Positions 8,284 through 17,548 of a DNA stretch of 64,000 bases are shown piece by piece. The stretch is from Gp1-AA122 sp036378535 (GTDB lineage: Bacteria; Acidobacteriota; Terriglobia; Terriglobales; Acidobacteriaceae): positions 62,001 to 126,000 of the forward strand of contig DASUWH010000046.1 in assembly GCA_036378535.1 (NCBI GenBank), read 5' to 3'. How positions within the stretch are numbered: position 1 is the first letter of the stretch; every line of letters starts with the position of its first letter. The position numbers and the translations under genes are program-made. The notes under the pieces were generated by a model. That model saw only the letters and a list, made by a program, of their open reading frames with translations. It had not been told where the DNA came from and did no database searches.

Positions 8284-9420
8284 TTGCTGGCAGGGGCTCC
8301 GTGTCGCGCGAAGGAGACTATTGCCACGTTATCGCGCATAGCGATCGAAGGAATCGAGGTTTCGACGCACGCCGTTCCGACGGATTTTCCCGAGTCGGAC
8401 GGCACTCTGGAATGGAACTCGACAACTATCGTATTGGTGAGTTCCTACGCTGGAGATAAGCGTGGGCTCGGCTACACCTATGCAGACACGGCGACAGCCA
8501 GGCTTATCCAAGACCTCTTGTCGGAAGCGGTGAAAGGCCAGGATGCCATGGCCCCCAGCGCCAGCTGGAACGCCATGGTGGCGCGCACGCGCAACCTGGG
8601 CCGGCCCGGAATCGTGTCGATGGCGATTTCGGCCGTGGACATCGCGCTCTGGGACTTGAAGGCCCACCTCCTCAATCTTCCATTGGCCAGGTTATTAGGG
8701 GCGGTGCGCGAATCTGTGCCCGTCTATGGAAGCGGCGGATTTACGTCGTATTCGGAGCCGCAACTTCAGCGTCAGCTCCGGGGTTGGGCCGAGCAGGGTA
8801 TTTCCAGTATGAAGATGAAAATCGGCCGCGACGCGGCGGCTGATGTCCGAAGAGTTGCCATCGCGAGAGCTGCGATTGGTCCCGAGATCGGACTGTTTGT
8901 CGATGCCAATGGCGCCTACAGCAGGAAACAAGCCCTGATTCAGGCTCAGAAGTTTGCGGACCTGAATGTCAGCTGGTTTGAAGAGCCCGTGTCCTCCGAT
9001 GATCTTGCGGGGCTGAGAATGCTGCGGGACCGTGGTCCGGCGGGCATGGATATTGCGGCGGGCGAATATGGCTATGATGCCGGCTATTTTCGTCGCATGC
9101 TAAGCGCAGGCGCTGTCGATGTCCTGCAAGCCGACGCAACCCGATGCGGTGGTATCACAGGATTTCTTCAGGTGGCCGCGCTCTGTGAAGCGCATCACCT
9201 TCCCCTTTCTGCGCATACCGCTCCCACAGTGCATATTCACCTGGGCTGCGCCGCGACCCCCGTGCGTCATTTGGAATATTTCCATGATCACGTTCGCATT
9301 GAAAACATGTTTTTTGATGGCGCCCGCTCGCCTGTGAAGGGCGAGCTCTCCCCCGACCTTTTACGACCGGGATTGGGAATCGAATTAAAGCGGGCCGATG
9401 TCCAGCAGTTTGCCGCCTAA
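8284..9420 (+). CDS. Enolase-superfamily dehydratase/racemase (mandelate racemase group)
   Basis: This sugar-acid or hydroxyacid dehydratase-like enzyme (up to 378 residues) abstracts the alpha proton of a carboxylate bound to Mg2+. Visible family motifs in order are the N-terminal capping domain (ALWDLKAHLLNLPLARLLG), the KxK base in MKMKIGRD, the metal ligands in VDANGAY, WFEEPVSSDD and GEYGYD, the DATRCGG strand, and the His base in SAHTAPTVH with HLEYFHDH. KxK plus His places it in the mandelate racemase subgroup; the substrate is unknown. The start is uncertain. TTG at 8284 is the first possible codon. An AAGGAG at 8311-8316 suggests a start nearer 8320, but only an ATT is in frame there. 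The next gene begins 7 bases after the stop, so the two are in one operon. Confidence 0.85.
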   Translation: MLAGAPCRAKETIATLSRIAIEGIEVSTHAVPTDFPESDGTLEWNSTTIVLVSSYAGDKRGLGYTYADTATARLIQDLLSEAVKGQDAMAPSASWNAMVARTRNLGRPGIVSMAISAVDIALWDLKAHLLNLPLARLLGAVRESVPVYGSGGFTSYSEPQLQRQLRGWAEQGISSMKMKIGRDAAADVRRVAIARAAIGPEIGLFVDANGAYSRKQALIQAQKFADLNVSWFEEPVSSDDLAGLRMLRDRGPAGMDIAAGEYGYDAGYFRRMLSAGAVDVLQADATRCGGITGFLQVAALCEAHHLPLSAHTAPTVHIHLGCAATPVRHLEYFHDHVRIENMFFDGARSPVKGELSPDLLRPGLGIELKRADVQQFAA

Positions 9421-9426
9421 GGAGGG

Positions 9427-12400
9427 ATGATGTCCGCAAGTCGTGTTCCGCTTGTTGCCCCGGAGGAACTGCAGCAGTCATGGCGGAACCGTGCGCAGAG
9501 AGTCGACGCGGACGCCTTGGAAAAGGCGCTGCGGCAAGTGGTGAGTGGCGAAGTGCGTTTCGATACCGGGAGCAAAGCGCTCTATGCGACCGACGGCTCC
9601 AATTATCGGCAAGTTCCCATCGGAGTCGTCATTCCCAAGACCAAGCAGGACGTAATTGAGACGGTTGCCGCATGTCGACAGTTCGGTGCCCCGTTGCTAT
9701 CGAGAGGAGGAGGAACCAGTCTGGCGGGTCAATGCTGCAACGTTGCGGTGGTTATCGATTGGTCGAAATACATGCACCAAATCATCGAGCTCAAACCGCA
9801 ACAGCAGTCTGCCCGCGTTCAACCCGGGACTATCTGCGACACTCTTCGTGATGCCGCCCAACCACACACCTTGACTTGGGGGCCTGACCCCGCGACTCAT
9901 AATCACTGCACGTTCGGAGGCATGCTCGGCAACAATTCCTGTGGCGTGCACGCCCAAATGGCCGGGAAAGCGGGTGAAAATGTCCTCTCGATGGACATCC
10001 TGCTTTACGACGGAACACAAATGACTGTCGGATGGATGGACGATCAGCAGCTTGAAGGAAAGATCGCTCAAGGCGGCCGCGAAGGAAGTGTTTACCTACA
10101 ACTGAAAACACTTCGGGACAGATACGGCATGCTGGTCAAGGAAAAATATCCGCGCATTCCGCGACGAGTGTCTGGCTACAATCTCGACCATTTGTTGGCT
10201 GGCGAAGATGGCCGATTCAACATCGCACGAGCTTTAGTGGGAAGCGAAAGCACATGCGTCACGATTCTGGAAGCGGAAGTGCGACTGATCTACAGCCACC
10301 CTAAGCGGGTCCTGCTCGTTCTTGGCTATCCGAGTATCTATGAAGCAGGCGACCATGTTCCCAAGATTCTGGAATACAAGCCCATCGGATTTGAGGGCAT
10401 CGACGACTTTCTGATCAACAACGTCAAAAAGAAAGGTATGCCGCAAGTCGATGATCTTTCCGTTCTTCCGGAAGGCAAAGGTTGGCTTGTGGTGGAGTTT
10501 GGCGCGGGCTCAATCGAAGAAGCCGAACAACAGGCACGTGACGCGATGTCGGCGCTCGAAGGACGTGGCGCGCCGTCCATGAAACTTTGTATTGATGAGG
10601 CTGAACAGAAAAAAGTCTGGGACGTTCGCGAGGCTGGATTAGGCGCAACCGCGTTCGTGCCCGGCGAACCGCTGACGTGGGAGGGTTGGGAGGATTCGGC
10701 CGTTCCGCCGGAAAAGGTGGGAGCCTATCTTCGCGATCTATGCAAGCTCTACGAGAAATATGAGTACCGGTCAGCGCTCTATGGTCATTTCGGACAGGGC
10801 TGCATTCATTGCCGACTGAATTTCGATCTCATGAGCCAGCCCGGCATTCGGAAATGGCGCTCGTTCATGGAAGAGGCCACCGACCTCGTCACCAGTTACG
10901 GCGGATCGATCTCCGGTGAGCACGGCGACGGGCAATCGAAAGCGGAATTCCTCTACAAGATGTTTGGTCCAGAGTTGATCGAAGCCTTTCGCGAATTCAA
11001 ATCGATATGGGATCCCGACTGGAAGATGAATCCCGGAAAGATTGTTGACCCTTATCACATCGATGAGAATCTGCGCCTGGGGGCGAACTACCATCCTTGG
11101 GAACCATCCACCTATTTCAAATTTCCAGACGATCATGGCAGCTTCGCACACGCTGCTTTGCGTTGCGTGGGAGTGGGAAAGTGTCGCCGAGAGAATGGCG
11201 AAGGCACACAAGACACGATGTGCCCTAGCTACATGGTCACTCGCGAAGAGATGCATTCTACCCGAGGCCGTACCCATCTGCTCTGGGAGATGCTGCACGG
11301 AGATGTGCTCGACGACGGTTGGCGCGACGAGCACGTCAAGGAGGCGTTGGACCTGTGCCTTGCGTGTAAGGGCTGTAAGGGAGACTGTCCGGTGAACGTA
11401 GACATGGCCACCTACAAGGCTGAATTCCTGGCGCACTACTGGGAAGGAAGAGTTCGCCCCCTACATGCCTATGCTTTTGGATGGATCGATAAATGGGCGC
11501 GTTTGGCCTCAATTGCCCCCGGATTTGCTAACTTGTTCACGCAACTTCCGGGCTTACGCGACCTGGCGAAATGGGCAGCCAGCGTCCCGAGGCAGAGACA
11601 GATTCCCGCATTCGCCGCTCAAACTTTCCGAGCCTGGTTTCGTGCCCGCAAAGCGCGACCTGCCACGGGTCCTAAAGTTGTCCTGTGGGCCGACACATTT
11701 AACAACTACTTCATGCCGGAGACCGCGCAAGCGGGGGTAGAGGTATTGGAGCATGCGGGCTGCAAAGTGGAAGTGTTGGATCGCCATCTGTGCTGCGGCA
11801 GGCCGCTGTATGACTATGGGTTTCTCGAGATGGCCAGGTCGTATCTCCGGAACAGCCTGGCGGCGCTTCATTCGCATATCTCCACAAATACGCCGATGGT
11901 CGTTCTGGAACCAAGTTGTTGCTCCGTATTTCGCGACGAACTGCGCAACCTCTTCCCGGAGTCGAGCGCTGCGCGGCAATTGGCCGAAAATACCTTCACC
12001 CTCTCGGAGTTCCTGGAAAAGAAGATTCCTGGGTATCAACCCCCGAAAGTAAATTGCAACGCCATAGTTCAAGGCCATTGCCATCACAAGGCGGTGATGC
12101 GGCTCAAGGAAGAAAAAGCGTTGATGGAAAAAATGGAACTTGACCATCGCGTACTGGAGTCTGGCTGCTGCGGAATGGCCGGGGCTTTTGGCTATGAGAA
12201 AGATAAGTATCCGGTATCGGTTGCTTGCGGGGAGCGATCCCTCTTGCCGGAGGTCCGCAAGGCTCCGGTCTCGACGATCATTGTGGCAGACGGCTTCAGT
12301 TGCAAAGAGCAGATTGCCCAGGAAACTAACCGGCACGCGCTGCATCTAGCCGAGGTCATGAAGTTGGGATTGACAGGGCATCGGCGGCCGGTGATGTATC

Positions 12401-12525
12401 CCGAAGACGATTTCGTCCAACCTCGCAAGGCGGCGCAAAGGAAGTCGATGGCCCGCGCGGCTATTGCAAGCGGTGTCGCCGTTGCGGTCTTAGGGTTGGT
12501 ATGGCTGAAGAGCAGGCGGCGATGA
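9427..12525 (+). CDS. FAD-linked oxidase fused to Fe-S/CCG reductase domain (D-lactate/glycolate dehydrogenase type)
   Basis: The 1032-residue protein fuses a GlcD-like and a GlcF-like half. Residues about 30-540 form a FAD-binding PCMH domain plus FAD-oxidase C-terminal domain (SRGGGTSLAGQCCN, GGMLGNNSCG, YGHFGQGCIHCRLNF, GEHGDGQSK). Next comes a dicluster ferredoxin region (CVGVGKC...CPSY and CLACKGCKGDCPV). Two CCG domains follow (LCCGRPLYDYGF and SGCCGMAGAFGYE), which bind a non-cubane cluster in the heterodisulfide reductase family. The C-terminus ends in a hydrophobic segment (IASGVAVAVLGLVWL) followed by SRRR, which would anchor the protein in the inner membrane. It probably oxidises D-lactate, glycolate or another 2-hydroxyacid and passes electrons to quinone. 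GGAGGG lies directly before two adjacent ATG codons (9427, 9430). Confidence 0.88.
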   Translation: MMSASRVPLVAPEELQQSWRNRAQRVDADALEKALRQVVSGEVRFDTGSKALYATDGSNYRQVPIGVVIPKTKQDVIETVAACRQFGAPLLSRGGGTSLAGQCCNVAVVIDWSKYMHQIIELKPQQQSARVQPGTICDTLRDAAQPHTLTWGPDPATHNHCTFGGMLGNNSCGVHAQMAGKAGENVLSMDILLYDGTQMTVGWMDDQQLEGKIAQGGREGSVYLQLKTLRDRYGMLVKEKYPRIPRRVSGYNLDHLLAGEDGRFNIARALVGSESTCVTILEAEVRLIYSHPKRVLLVLGYPSIYEAGDHVPKILEYKPIGFEGIDDFLINNVKKKGMPQVDDLSVLPEGKGWLVVEFGAGSIEEAEQQARDAMSALEGRGAPSMKLCIDEAEQKKVWDVREAGLGATAFVPGEPLTWEGWEDSAVPPEKVGAYLRDLCKLYEKYEYRSALYGHFGQGCIHCRLNFDLMSQPGIRKWRSFMEEATDLVTSYGGSISGEHGDGQSKAEFLYKMFGPELIEAFREFKSIWDPDWKMNPGKIVDPYHIDENLRLGANYHPWEPSTYFKFPDDHGSFAHAALRCVGVGKCRRENGEGTQDTMCPSYMVTREEMHSTRGRTHLLWEMLHGDVLDDGWRDEHVKEALDLCLACKGCKGDCPVNVDMATYKAEFLAHYWEGRVRPLHAYAFGWIDKWARLASIAPGFANLFTQLPGLRDLAKWAASVPRQRQIPAFAAQTFRAWFRARKARPATGPKVVLWADTFNNYFMPETAQAGVEVLEHAGCKVEVLDRHLCCGRPLYDYGFLEMARSYLRNSLAALHSHISTNTPMVVLEPSCCSVFRDELRNLFPESSAARQLAENTFTLSEFLEKKIPGYQPPKVNCNAIVQGHCHHKAVMRLKEEKALMEKMELDHRVLESGCCGMAGAFGYEKDKYPVSVACGERSLLPEVRKAPVSTIIVADGFSCKEQIAQETNRHALHLAEVMKLGLTGHRRPVMYPEDDFVQPRKAAQRKSMARAAIASGVAVAVLGLVWLKSRRR

Positions 12526-12576
12526 GCGGTGCGAGCACGAGAGATCGGTCAAATTCATGCATTGAGGGAGGTGCAA

Positions 12577-12957
12577 TTGACAAATCCAATCGGTCAAAAG
12601 CGGTGGGCGATTGCCGAAGGCTACATACCTGCATCGAGTCATGGACCGGAGCCGGAGATGACCAGCCACGAAACGGCTTGTTTGCTCAATACTTCCGATG
12701 AAACCGCCCATGTAAACATTACGATTTACTTCTCGGAAAGAGAGCCTGCCGGCCCCTATCGCATTACGGTACCGGCCAATCGCACAGTACATCTGAGATT
12801 CAACGACCTGAACGACCCTGAACCGGTACCCAGGGGAACGGATTATGCCAGTGTGATTGAGGCCGACGTTCCGATCGTGGTGCAGCATACGCGGCTGGAT
12901 TCGCGCCAGAGCGCTAACGCTTTGCTGACGACCATCGCATACGCATCAGCAGATTGA
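12577..12957 (+). CDS. Anabaena sensory rhodopsin transducer (ASRT) family protein
   Basis: This is a 126-residue single-domain protein. It carries the complete signature of the ASRT family (sensory rhodopsin transducer, PF07100): KRWAIAEGYIP, GPEPEMTSHETACLLN, AHVNITIYFSEREPAGPYR, HLRFNDLNDPEPVP, DYASVIEADVPIVVQHTRLD and ALLTTIAYAS. The TTG at 12577 is chosen because AGGGAGG precedes it by about 6 bases and the homology starts right after; a longer frame from 12529 has no such site. The founding protein binds a microbial rhodopsin, but family members occur widely without rhodopsins and have been proposed to be small-molecule-binding beta-sandwich domains. No rhodopsin gene is visible here. 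Position 51 bases after a hydroxyacid dehydrogenase suggests a metabolite-binding role. Confidence 0.92.
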   Translation: MTNPIGQKRWAIAEGYIPASSHGPEPEMTSHETACLLNTSDETAHVNITIYFSEREPAGPYRITVPANRTVHLRFNDLNDPEPVPRGTDYASVIEADVPIVVQHTRLDSRQSANALLTTIAYASAD

Positions 12958-13252
12958 TGGCGCCAAACCGGGGAAGGCTGGCACAAAAACTGCGATCGCT
13001 GCCATTTTCTCAATCATCTGAAGATTCTGAAATCTGTTGGGAATCAGTTACCCGTCGAGTCATAATTGAAGGACAGCGGGATCCGCAAGGCGGAAACTTT
13101 GCTGATTGTGTTGTGTCCGCGCTCCCGGTGGCTTGCCGAGAATTCTTGAACTGGCTAAAGGGAACTGTGGGGAAAGTTACAGGACTTCAAAAAGCCACCA
13201 CCTGAGCCACACGGACAGATCAAACCGTTAATCCGACGCGAGGCAGGGGTCA

Positions 13253-13720
13253 ATGAGCATCATCGCCCTAAAAGTGAATGGCACGGTTCACTCCATTGAT
13301 ATCGATCCGGAAACTCCGCTTCTCTACGTCCTCAGCGACGAGCTTCATCTGCGCGGGCCAAAATTCGGTTGCGGCTTGGGTCAATGCGGAGCCTGCACCG
13401 TCATTATGGATGGCGATGCAGTGCGCTCTTGTATTACACCGGTGAGCGCAGTCAATAAAGCGGAGATTACGACCCTTGAAGGTCTCGGCACAGCGGAGAA
13501 GCCACATCCCATTCAGCAAGCGTTCATCGACGAGCAGGCTGCACAGTGCGGCTTCTGCCTGAGTGGCGTGATCCTCACTGCCAAGGCATTCCTCGATCAG
13601 AACCCAAAAGCGACGCAGGCTGAGATCGGTAAGGCGCTTTCCGGGGTGTTGTGCCGTTGCTTCACGCACGTACGTATGTTTGCGGCAATTGAGCGCTATG
13701 CGAGAGGGAGGCGGGCATGA
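13253..13720 (+). CDS. (2Fe-2S) subunit of molybdenum hydroxylase (isoquinoline 1-oxidoreductase alpha-like)
   Basis: The 155-residue protein is the small iron-sulfur subunit of a xanthine-oxidase-family enzyme. The N-terminal plant-ferredoxin domain has Cys40, Cys45, Cys48 and Cys60 (FGCGLGQCGACTV...C). The C-terminal helical domain has Cys99, Cys102, Cys134 and Cys136 (QCGFCLSG...LCRCFTH). These eight cysteines hold two 2Fe-2S clusters that carry electrons away from the Mo site. The ATG overlaps nothing upstream, and the 295 bases before it hold no convincing gene. Its stop overlaps the start of the large subunit as ATGA (13717-13720), so the two are coupled. The two-subunit IorAB layout lacks a FAD subunit, so electrons probably go to a cytochrome or quinone. 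Confidence 0.93.
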   Translation: MSIIALKVNGTVHSIDIDPETPLLYVLSDELHLRGPKFGCGLGQCGACTVIMDGDAVRSCITPVSAVNKAEITTLEGLGTAEKPHPIQQAFIDEQAAQCGFCLSGVILTAKAFLDQNPKATQAEIGKALSGVLCRCFTHVRMFAAIERYARGRRA

Positions 13721-16020
13721 GCACCGGTTCGTCAAGGCGCGATTTCCTGAAGACATCCGGCGCCCTTATCGTGAGCTTCAGTGCGACGTCACTGCTGCGG
13801 CCGTTCGCATTTGCACAAGGACAATTCGACACACATATGTCGCATATCGACCCCACGAAACTCGATTCCTGGATTGCTGTAGGCAGCGACAGCATGGTGA
13901 CCGCGTACACCGGCAAATGTGATTTCGGTCAGGGCATGTATACCGCGCAGACACAGTTGATTGCGGAAGAATTGTGTGTGGCCCTCGATCGTGTGCGATT
14001 GGTCCAATGCGATACGTCGATAACGCCGGATCAGGGCACTACGTCAGGCAGTCAGTCGACACCGAACAATTTCAATACCGCCGGCCTGGCTCAGGCGGCC
14101 GCAACCGCGCGAGAGGCGCTGCTGAGCATGGCATCACAACGTCTGGGCGTGCGCGTCGATCAGCTTTCGGTCGCCAACGGGGTGATCAGCGGGAAGGCTG
14201 GCGCGCATATCAGTTACGGAGAACTCATCGGAGGAAAGCGGTTCAACCTTAGCCTCAGTTCGACTGCCAAGCGAAGGAGTCCTGGCGAGTGGACAGTGCT
14301 GGGGAAGCCGGTCCCGTCTCTCGATATAACCGCGCTGGCGACGGGAGAGTTCGAGTTCGTGCATAACGTCCATGTTCCGGGAATGTTGCATGGACGCGTA
14401 GTGCGTCCGCCGGCTATTGGAGCGGCAGTGGTAAGCGTCGATGAGAGCTCGGTGAGAGGAATACCCGGCCTGGTGAAGGTTGTGGTCCGAAAGAATTTCA
14501 TCGGTGTGGTTGCGGAAAAGCAGCAGCAAGTGGTGCAAGCTGCCAGCCAGTTGAAGGTCACATGGACAGCGGGTTCCGGCCTGCCTGCGCAGCAGGATTT
14601 CTACGAGTACATACGCAAGCAGCCGTCGCGTGACGTTCTCATCGTCAACTCCCAGGATGTGGAAGAGAAACTCGCGAACGCCGCAGCGCTCATCAAGGCG
14701 AGTTATTCCCACCCGTACCAGGCACACGGCTCGATAGCAGCATCCTGCGCGGTGGCAGATGTGAAAACAGACCGAGCGACGGTTTGGTCCCCGACGCAGT
14801 CGGTTTATCCGACGCGAAGCGGGGTGGCTACGCTGCTGGGTATACCTCAGGAGAGCGTTCGAGTCATTTTCGTTCGCGGATCTGGCTGTTACGGGTTGAA
14901 CGGCGCGGATACGGTGTCGTACGACGCTGCCCTGCTTTCACAGGCAGTTGGGAAACCGGTGCGCGTGCAACTCTCGCGGAAAGATGAAATGGCCTGGGGC
15001 GAGAACTACGGAGCCGCCTGCGTGATTGACCAGCGTGCCGCTCTCGACGCGGACGGTGCGATCGTCGCCTGGGATTGCGAGAACTGGGCGGTCTCGCTCG
15101 GTGGTCGCCCCGGATACGATCATCCGGGGAATGTAATCACCGGCGCCCTTGCGGGATACGGGCCTGAGACAATAACGCCCAGCACAGCCTCCGAGCCGAG
15201 CGGTGAACTGCGCAATGGCAACAACGCCGTGCCGTCGTACGTGGTCGGGTGCATCAGCGGCAAATGCGGTGGCGCAGGAAAAGTTCGGAGTGAGCGGGTC
15301 CTTGTCCACACCGTGAAATCACCATTCTTCACGGGACCATTGCGCTCGCCGCTGCGCCTGCAGAACACGTTTGCGCACGAATGTTTCATGGATGAGCTCA
15401 GCGCGCACGTGAAGTCAGATCCGGTCGCCTACCGGCTGCAGCACCTCAGCGAAACGCGAATGATCGACGTCGTGAAAGCTGCAGCAAAAGCCGCCAAATG
15501 GGACGAACGCCCATCACCAAATCCGAAGCGCGCCAAGGCCGGGAAAACGACTGGTCGCGGAATCGCTTGTGTCGCCTATGAAGGCGACAACGGCTATGTG
15601 GCGCTGACTGCCGAAGTGGAAGTGGATCAGGCGGCCGGTCGTGTCCAAGTTATTCGTTTTGTGGTCGCACAAGACTGCGGTCCGATTTCGAATCCGGCCG
15701 GCATTCGCAATCAGATCGAAGGCGGTGTGTTGCAAGGCATGAGCCGCGCACTGGGCGAAGAGGTGACGTGGGATGAGCACAATGTCACATCAACCAGCTG
15801 GGGAACGTACCACAGCCTGCCGCTGGGGATTGAAGTGCCGGCCGTAGAGAGCGTCCTGATCAATCGGCCGGATGTGAGGGCGACTGGTGCCGGCGAGACG
15901 GCTATTACCGTGGTCGCTGCGGCAATCGGCAATGCCATCTTCGATGCTACGGGGGCGCGCTCACGGCAAGTCCCGTTTACCCCCGCGCGGTTGAAAGCAG
16001 CGCTCGACACGAGAAGCTGA
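13717..16020 (+). CDS. Molybdopterin-binding subunit of aldehyde oxidase/isoquinoline 1-oxidoreductase type, Tat-exported
   Basis: The 767-residue catalytic subunit begins with a Tat signal (SSRRDFLKTSGALIV, cleavage near FAFAQ). The whole alpha-beta complex is probably exported together, because the small subunit has no signal of its own. Molybdopterin-cytosine-dinucleotide-binding features are visible: GKCDFGQGMYTAQTQLIAEELC near the N-terminus, QAHGSIAASCAVADVK, SGCYGLNGADTVSYDA, the TGPLRSPLRLQNTFAHECFMDEL segment, and the C-terminal GAGETAITVVAAAIGNAIFDATG with its near-terminal glutamate region. The duplicated layout and length fit IorB-type enzymes, which are shorter than the fused CoxL types. 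The substrate may be an aldehyde or N-heterocycle and is not predictable. Export, as for other IorB-like enzymes, puts oxidation in the periplasm. Confidence 0.9.
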   Translation: MSTGSSRRDFLKTSGALIVSFSATSLLRPFAFAQGQFDTHMSHIDPTKLDSWIAVGSDSMVTAYTGKCDFGQGMYTAQTQLIAEELCVALDRVRLVQCDTSITPDQGTTSGSQSTPNNFNTAGLAQAAATAREALLSMASQRLGVRVDQLSVANGVISGKAGAHISYGELIGGKRFNLSLSSTAKRRSPGEWTVLGKPVPSLDITALATGEFEFVHNVHVPGMLHGRVVRPPAIGAAVVSVDESSVRGIPGLVKVVVRKNFIGVVAEKQQQVVQAASQLKVTWTAGSGLPAQQDFYEYIRKQPSRDVLIVNSQDVEEKLANAAALIKASYSHPYQAHGSIAASCAVADVKTDRATVWSPTQSVYPTRSGVATLLGIPQESVRVIFVRGSGCYGLNGADTVSYDAALLSQAVGKPVRVQLSRKDEMAWGENYGAACVIDQRAALDADGAIVAWDCENWAVSLGGRPGYDHPGNVITGALAGYGPETITPSTASEPSGELRNGNNAVPSYVVGCISGKCGGAGKVRSERVLVHTVKSPFFTGPLRSPLRLQNTFAHECFMDELSAHVKSDPVAYRLQHLSETRMIDVVKAAAKAAKWDERPSPNPKRAKAGKTTGRGIACVAYEGDNGYVALTAEVEVDQAAGRVQVIRFVVAQDCGPISNPAGIRNQIEGGVLQGMSRALGEEVTWDEHNVTSTSWGTYHSLPLGIEVPAVESVLINRPDVRATGAGETAITVVAAAIGNAIFDATGARSRQVPFTPARLKAALDTRS

Positions 16021-16362
16021 ATCCAGTTCTGACCGGCTGACTGAATCGCAATCACGCTTCAGGTGCTTGCTGAGCCACGGGCGCATCGCGATTGATCTCC
16101 TCGATTCTGCGCTTTCTCGGTATCGATTCCGAATATGCGCTTTTCATCGGACTTTTAATCGTGCAGGTCGTCGTACTCCGATACGGCCGCTTCTTTTTTA
16201 GGTCCGAGACAATGCCACCACGAAAAAAGAGGCGGCGATGTACAATCTGCCGGCACGGGTGTGGACGTTTCCACGAGCGAGCACGATGCATTCGAGACTG
16301 CTCCCGGAAAGTAGCAGCTAACTGTAAAACGTTGATCACTCTAAAAAGGACAATGACGGGCC
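16021..16362. other. Intergenic region, no clear gene
   Basis: The 342 bases between the molybdenum enzyme and the amidohydrolase have open frames on both strands. None shows a good ribosome site, a recognisable domain or consistent codon usage. A short hydrophobic frame on the plus strand (from 16092) and a charged one on the minus strand overlap each other and cannot both be real. No terminator hairpin with a T-run was seen. Confidence 0.45.
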
Positions 16363-17475
16363 ATGGCATCTGATGAGCGGCACGAGATTTCGCGTCGACA
16401 AGTTCTGCAGGCAGGATTCGCAACGGTAGCACTGACCGCAATGGGGAAAACCAGTGAGGCGCTAGCACAGGACAAGGCGCCGCGTGCTTCCGGCGTGCGT
16501 GTAATCGACATTCACGCTCATTATTTTCCGCAATCCTATCTCGACCTTGTAGCCGAAGAGGGCAAACGTTTCGATGCGTCGTATCACATGACCGACAAGG
16601 GCTGGTACATCAAGACACCGGCCGCCAGCAATGGACCTCTCTCCCCGAAGTTCATCGATCTGAAGGCGCGAATCGCCGACATGGATCAGCAAGGTGTAGC
16701 GCTGCAAGCTATTTCGCTTACCAGCCCAATGGTGTACTGGGGGGACGAGGAATTGTCCGGCAAGCTCGCGCGATCATGGAATGACGCTGCCAGCGCGGCT
16801 CACGAGGCTTATCCCACCCGGCTGGTTGCGTTCCTGACTCTGCCGATGCTCCATCCTGACCGTGCCATAGACGAAATCAAGCGCGCCAGCAAACTCCCGG
16901 GAATGCGCGGCGTCTACATGGGCACGAATATCGCCAACCGGGACCTCGACGATCCCTTGTTCGAACCGATCTTCACGCAGATCGAGGCACTCGATCTGCC
17001 CGTTTTCCTGCATCCGCTGGAGACGATCGGGGGAGATCGGCTTAAACCGTATTTTCTATCGAACCTGCTGGGCAATCCCATCGACACCGGGATCGCGGCC
17101 GCACGCTTAATTTTCGGTGGCGTTCTCGATCGCCATCCCAAGCTCCAGATCTGCTTGCCTCATGGAGGCGGTGTGCTCCCCATACTGATTGGCCGCATCG
17201 ACCAGGGCTGGCGTACTCGCGCCGAGCTTAAGCAACTGCCACAGGCGCCCAGCGCGTATCTCCAGCGCTTCACCTATGACACCATTACGCACTCCAAGGC
17301 GGTGATGGAACTCGTGGTGAGGGAAGTGGGGGCAGAGCGGGTTATGGTGGGCAGCGACTATTGCTTCACCATGGGATACGATCGGCCTGTGCAGTTCCTT
17401 GAGCAAGTCGATCTGACCAGCGCACAGCGCGATATGATTCTGGGCGGCAACGCCGCCCGATTGCTGAAACTTTGA
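16363..17475 (+). CDS. Tat-exported amidohydrolase-2 family metal-dependent hydrolase (ACMSD-like)
   Basis: The 370-residue protein starts with a Tat signal (EISRRQVLQAGFATVAL, cleavage near ALAQ). The rest is a TIM-barrel amidohydrolase of the aminocarboxymuconate-semialdehyde decarboxylase group. The metal-binding HxH is in IDIHAHYFP (H51, H53), further ligands are in FLHPLETIGGD and CLPHGGGVLP, and the final Asp is in VGSDYCF. Family members use Zn2+ to decarboxylate or hydrate unsaturated and aromatic carboxylates such as gamma-resorcylate, 4-oxalomesaconate and ACMS. Export by Tat is unusual for the family but common in this phylum. The YncE paralogue starts 73 bases after the stop, which repeats the enzyme-plus-propeller pairing seen at 2528-4617. 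Confidence 0.85.
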   Translation: MASDERHEISRRQVLQAGFATVALTAMGKTSEALAQDKAPRASGVRVIDIHAHYFPQSYLDLVAEEGKRFDASYHMTDKGWYIKTPAASNGPLSPKFIDLKARIADMDQQGVALQAISLTSPMVYWGDEELSGKLARSWNDAASAAHEAYPTRLVAFLTLPMLHPDRAIDEIKRASKLPGMRGVYMGTNIANRDLDDPLFEPIFTQIEALDLPVFLHPLETIGGDRLKPYFLSNLLGNPIDTGIAAARLIFGGVLDRHPKLQICLPHGGGVLPILIGRIDQGWRTRAELKQLPQAPSAYLQRFTYDTITHSKAVMELVVREVGAERVMVGSDYCFTMGYDRPVQFLEQVDLTSAQRDMILGGNAARLLKL

Positions 17476-17548
17476 AACTGCTGTTGTCCCGGAGTTTCCG
17501 CACTTGCGGATGCCCCGAACTCACACCTCAATGCAGACGGAGAACGGA

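Noticed and set aside
11554..12345. 263-residue minus frame
   Set aside because: It is antisense to the CCG domains of the FAD/Fe-S dehydrogenase and has no family features.
12954..13205. 83-residue frame after the ASRT gene
   Set aside because: It has a mixed composition, no recognised domain and no ribosome site. The gap before iorA is treated as non-coding.
16052..16468. 138-residue minus frame and 93-residue plus frame in the gap before the amidohydrolase
   Set aside because: They overlap each other, neither has a start signal or a domain, and the minus frame runs into the amidohydrolase gene.
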